Source: Betaproteobacteria bacterium (GTDB taxonomy: Bacteria; Pseudomonadota; Gammaproteobacteria; Burkholderiales; SG8-39). From it: 63,916 nt of DNA. Location of the stretch: positions 1 through 63,916 of the forward strand of contig SHXR01000018.1 in assembly GCA_009693235.1 (NCBI GenBank), read 5' to 3'. Made by a program: the position numbers and the translations under genes. Below are positions 62,367 through 63,916 of the stretch, in pieces. The notes beneath the pieces were generated by a model, which was given only the letters and a program-made list of their open reading frames with translations, had not been told where the DNA came from and made no database searches. Numbering within the stretch: the stretch's first letter is position 1; the number at the start of each line of letters is the position of its first letter.

Positions 62367-62780
62367 ATGCTATGGGTCAAAGCGTTCCACATCATTTTCA
62401 TGGTGACCTGGTTCGCGGGGTTGTTCTATTTGCCGCGATTGTTCGTCTATCACGCGCAGGCCACTGATGCGGCGAGTATTGATCGCTTCAAAATCATGGA
62501 ACGCAAGCTCTTCTATGGGATCATGACGCCGGGGGCTGTGCTGACCGTCGTCTGTGGCATCTGGCTCTGGTTGGGATACGGCTTCTCAGGCGGGTGGTTA
62601 CATCTCAAACTTGCGGTCGTCGCGCTCACCATCGCTTACCACTACTGGTGCTGGAAAATCCTGGTCGATTTCAAAGTCGATCGCAATGCGCAGAGCCATG
62701 TATGGTATCGATGGTTCAATGAGGTACCGGTTCTCTTCTTGCTTGTGACGGTCATCCTCGTCGTCGTCAAGCCCTTCTAG
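62367..62780 (+). CDS. hemJ: Protoporphyrinogen oxidase HemJ
   Basis: 137 aa with four transmembrane segments. MLWVKAFHIIFMVTWFAGLFYLPRL includes the conserved His, followed by VYHAQATDAA, ERKLFYGIMTPGAVLTVVCG and WLHLKLAVVALTIAYHYWCW, all typical of the UPF0093/HemJ family. It oxidises protoporphyrinogen IX in heme synthesis. It is intact and 10 bp behind the permease. The segment NEVPVLFLLVTVILVVVKPF closes the protein. Confidence 0.93.
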   Translation: MLWVKAFHIIFMVTWFAGLFYLPRLFVYHAQATDAASIDRFKIMERKLFYGIMTPGAVLTVVCGIWLWLGYGFSGGWLHLKLAVVALTIAYHYWCWKILVDFKVDRNAQSHVWYRWFNEVPVLFLLVTVILVVVKPF

Positions 62781-62792
62781 CAGGAGGCCCAT

Positions 62793-63916
62793 CCTGGTCA
62801 CCATCGAATCGGTCCGCGCCGCTGCCGCATTGATTGCAGATGGCGTGCTGCGCACGCCATGCAGCCTGTCGCGCACGTTGTCTGATATTACCGGCGCGCA
62901 GGTGGTCATCAAGTTCGAGAATCACCAATTCACTGCGTCGTTCAAAGAACGCGGCGCACTCAACGCACTCACGCGCCTCCCGCCCGCCACGCGCGCGCAA
63001 GGCGTCCTTGCTGTCTCGGCGGGCAATCATGCACAAGGCGTCGCCTACCACGCCAGCCGGCTCGGTATACGAGCGGTTATCGTCATGCCACGCTTCACGC
63101 CTAGCGTCAAAGTCGAACGCACCCGCGATCATGGTGCAGAGATTGTGTTGGCAGGCGACACCTTTGACGAGGCCCGCCAGCATGGTCTGTCATTGGCAAC
63201 CGCAAAAGGGTACGCGGTGGTACATCCGTATGACGACGAAGCTGTCATCAGCGGCCAAGAGACGGTGGCTCTCGAGATGTTGGAGGCATTTCCGGACCTT
63301 GAGTGCCTCGTCGTGCCGATTGGCGGCGGGGGCCTGATCAGTGGGATGGCCGTCGCGGCCAAGGCGCTTGCCCCAGCGATCGAAATCGTCGGGGTGCAGA
63401 CGGTCGGATTTCCTGCTGTCTATGCAGCCATGCGCGATGAGCTGCCGACGTTCTCATCAGCGACGATCGCCGAAGGCATCGCCGTCAAACAACCCGGCGG
63501 ATTGACCCTCCCAATCATCAAACGACTGGTGTCTGAAGTCGTTCTCGTTGAGGAAGGCGATGTCGAACAGGCGTTTCTATTGCTACTTGACATCGAGAAA
63601 TCCGTCGCCGAAGGGGCTGGTGCTGTCAGACGGCAATATCGATTCGCTCCTCCTCTCCGACATCATCGAGCGCGGCATGGTGCGCGCCGGACGGTTAGCG
63701 CGCCTGCGCGTAGAACTCCGCGATCTGCCCGGTGCCTTGGCAAAGGTGACGAACTGTCTCGCCGAAGGGGGTGCGAACATCGAAGAGGTCCATCATCAGC
63801 GGGCGTTCACCAATGCACCGGTGTTGTCCGCCGAAGTGGAGTTCGTAATTCAAACGCGTGGCGCATCCGCTTGTTAGTGGGGGACGCACCGGACCGTGAA
63901 CGCGTCGTCGAGGCAG
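62793..63916 (+). pseudogene. ilvA: Threonine dehydratase, broken and running off the window
   Basis: A strong AGGAGG (62781-62786) precedes VTIESVRAAAALIADGVLRT, but no ATG or GTG starts the frame; CTG 62793 is the best-spaced codon. The PLP Lys is in HQFTASFKERGALNAL, SAGNHAQGV follows and GGGGLIS binds phosphate. After SVAEGAGA near 63630 the frame changes to GLVLSDGNIDSLLLSDIIER, and a stretch of residues normally between them is absent. The C-terminal ACT-like domain then ends early at 63877, and its tail (DAPDRERVVEA) lies in a third frame. Several lesions suggest a true pseudogene. Confidence 0.75.

Overview
The window is a high-GC chromosomal segment that reads as a Burkholderiales-like betaproteobacterium. 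Three things point there: the gene order leuS-lptE-holA-proA; the orders DUF2782-thrB-BPSS1780-like and DUF971-ubiE-Tim44-like-ubiJ-ubiB; and four Bug/TctC-type periplasmic solute receptors. No rRNA, tRNA, CRISPR array or complete insertion sequence was seen. No gene-free stretch exceeds about 300 bp. All three stop codons are used, TAG often.

Layout. 1-7687: a small membrane protein, then leuS-lptE-holA-proA, a Uma2 nuclease-like gene and a DsbA-like isomerase. 7696-14044: a catabolic group (amidohydrolase, muconate-lactonizing-type enzyme, decayed hydroxyacyl-CoA dehydrogenase, SMP-30 lactonase, isopropylmalate/tartrate dehydrogenase family enzyme, PDC-hydrolase-like lactonase). 14117-14575: a peroxiredoxin whose peroxidatic position is an in-frame TGA, a selenoprotein candidate. 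14823-17960: remains of an MSHA-type pilus locus (mshE and mshM broken, mshN open) with a foreign hydrolase fragment between them. 17981-27855: two drug/metabolite exporters, a frameshifted icd, a DHP-decarboxylase-like protein, a methyltransferase, an HpcH/HpaI aldolase, an EgtB/SenA-type enzyme and tex with one amber codon. 27891-38959: a long minus-strand catabolic operon with four Bug receptors plus redox and VOC enzymes, followed upstream by further redox enzymes. 39143-48588: a transglutaminase-like protein, an acyl-CoA dehydrogenase-family protein, polA, a LOG-type protein, DUF2782, thrB, a membrane protein and a conserved unknown gene with an in-frame TAA. 48748-53014: the aerobic ubiquinone set. 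53029-57673: an acyl-CoA synthetase / enoyl-CoA hydratase / CoA-transferase operon divergent from an HMG-CoA-lyase-like gene. 57892-63916: a VanZ-like protein, frameshifted queC, a 2Fe-2S ferredoxin, an alpha/beta hydrolase, a NodIJ-like ABC exporter, hemJ and a broken threonine dehydratase.

The most notable signals are these. (1) The TGA-containing peroxiredoxin is otherwise a perfect open frame, and TGA sits exactly where PxxxTxxC needs its Cys. (2) A dispersed family of about 90-bp palindromic elements has terminal inverted repeats and TTAG target duplications; three copies sit exactly on the TAG stop codon of a gene. (3) A second 216-bp element has inverted repeats and CTAG flanks, and the exporter's start codon lies inside one of its ends. 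(4) Nonsense codons and frameshifts hit about ten genes, some of them normally conserved (icd, tex, queC). Either the genome is decaying or the sequence carries errors, and this caveat also applies to the selenocysteine claim.
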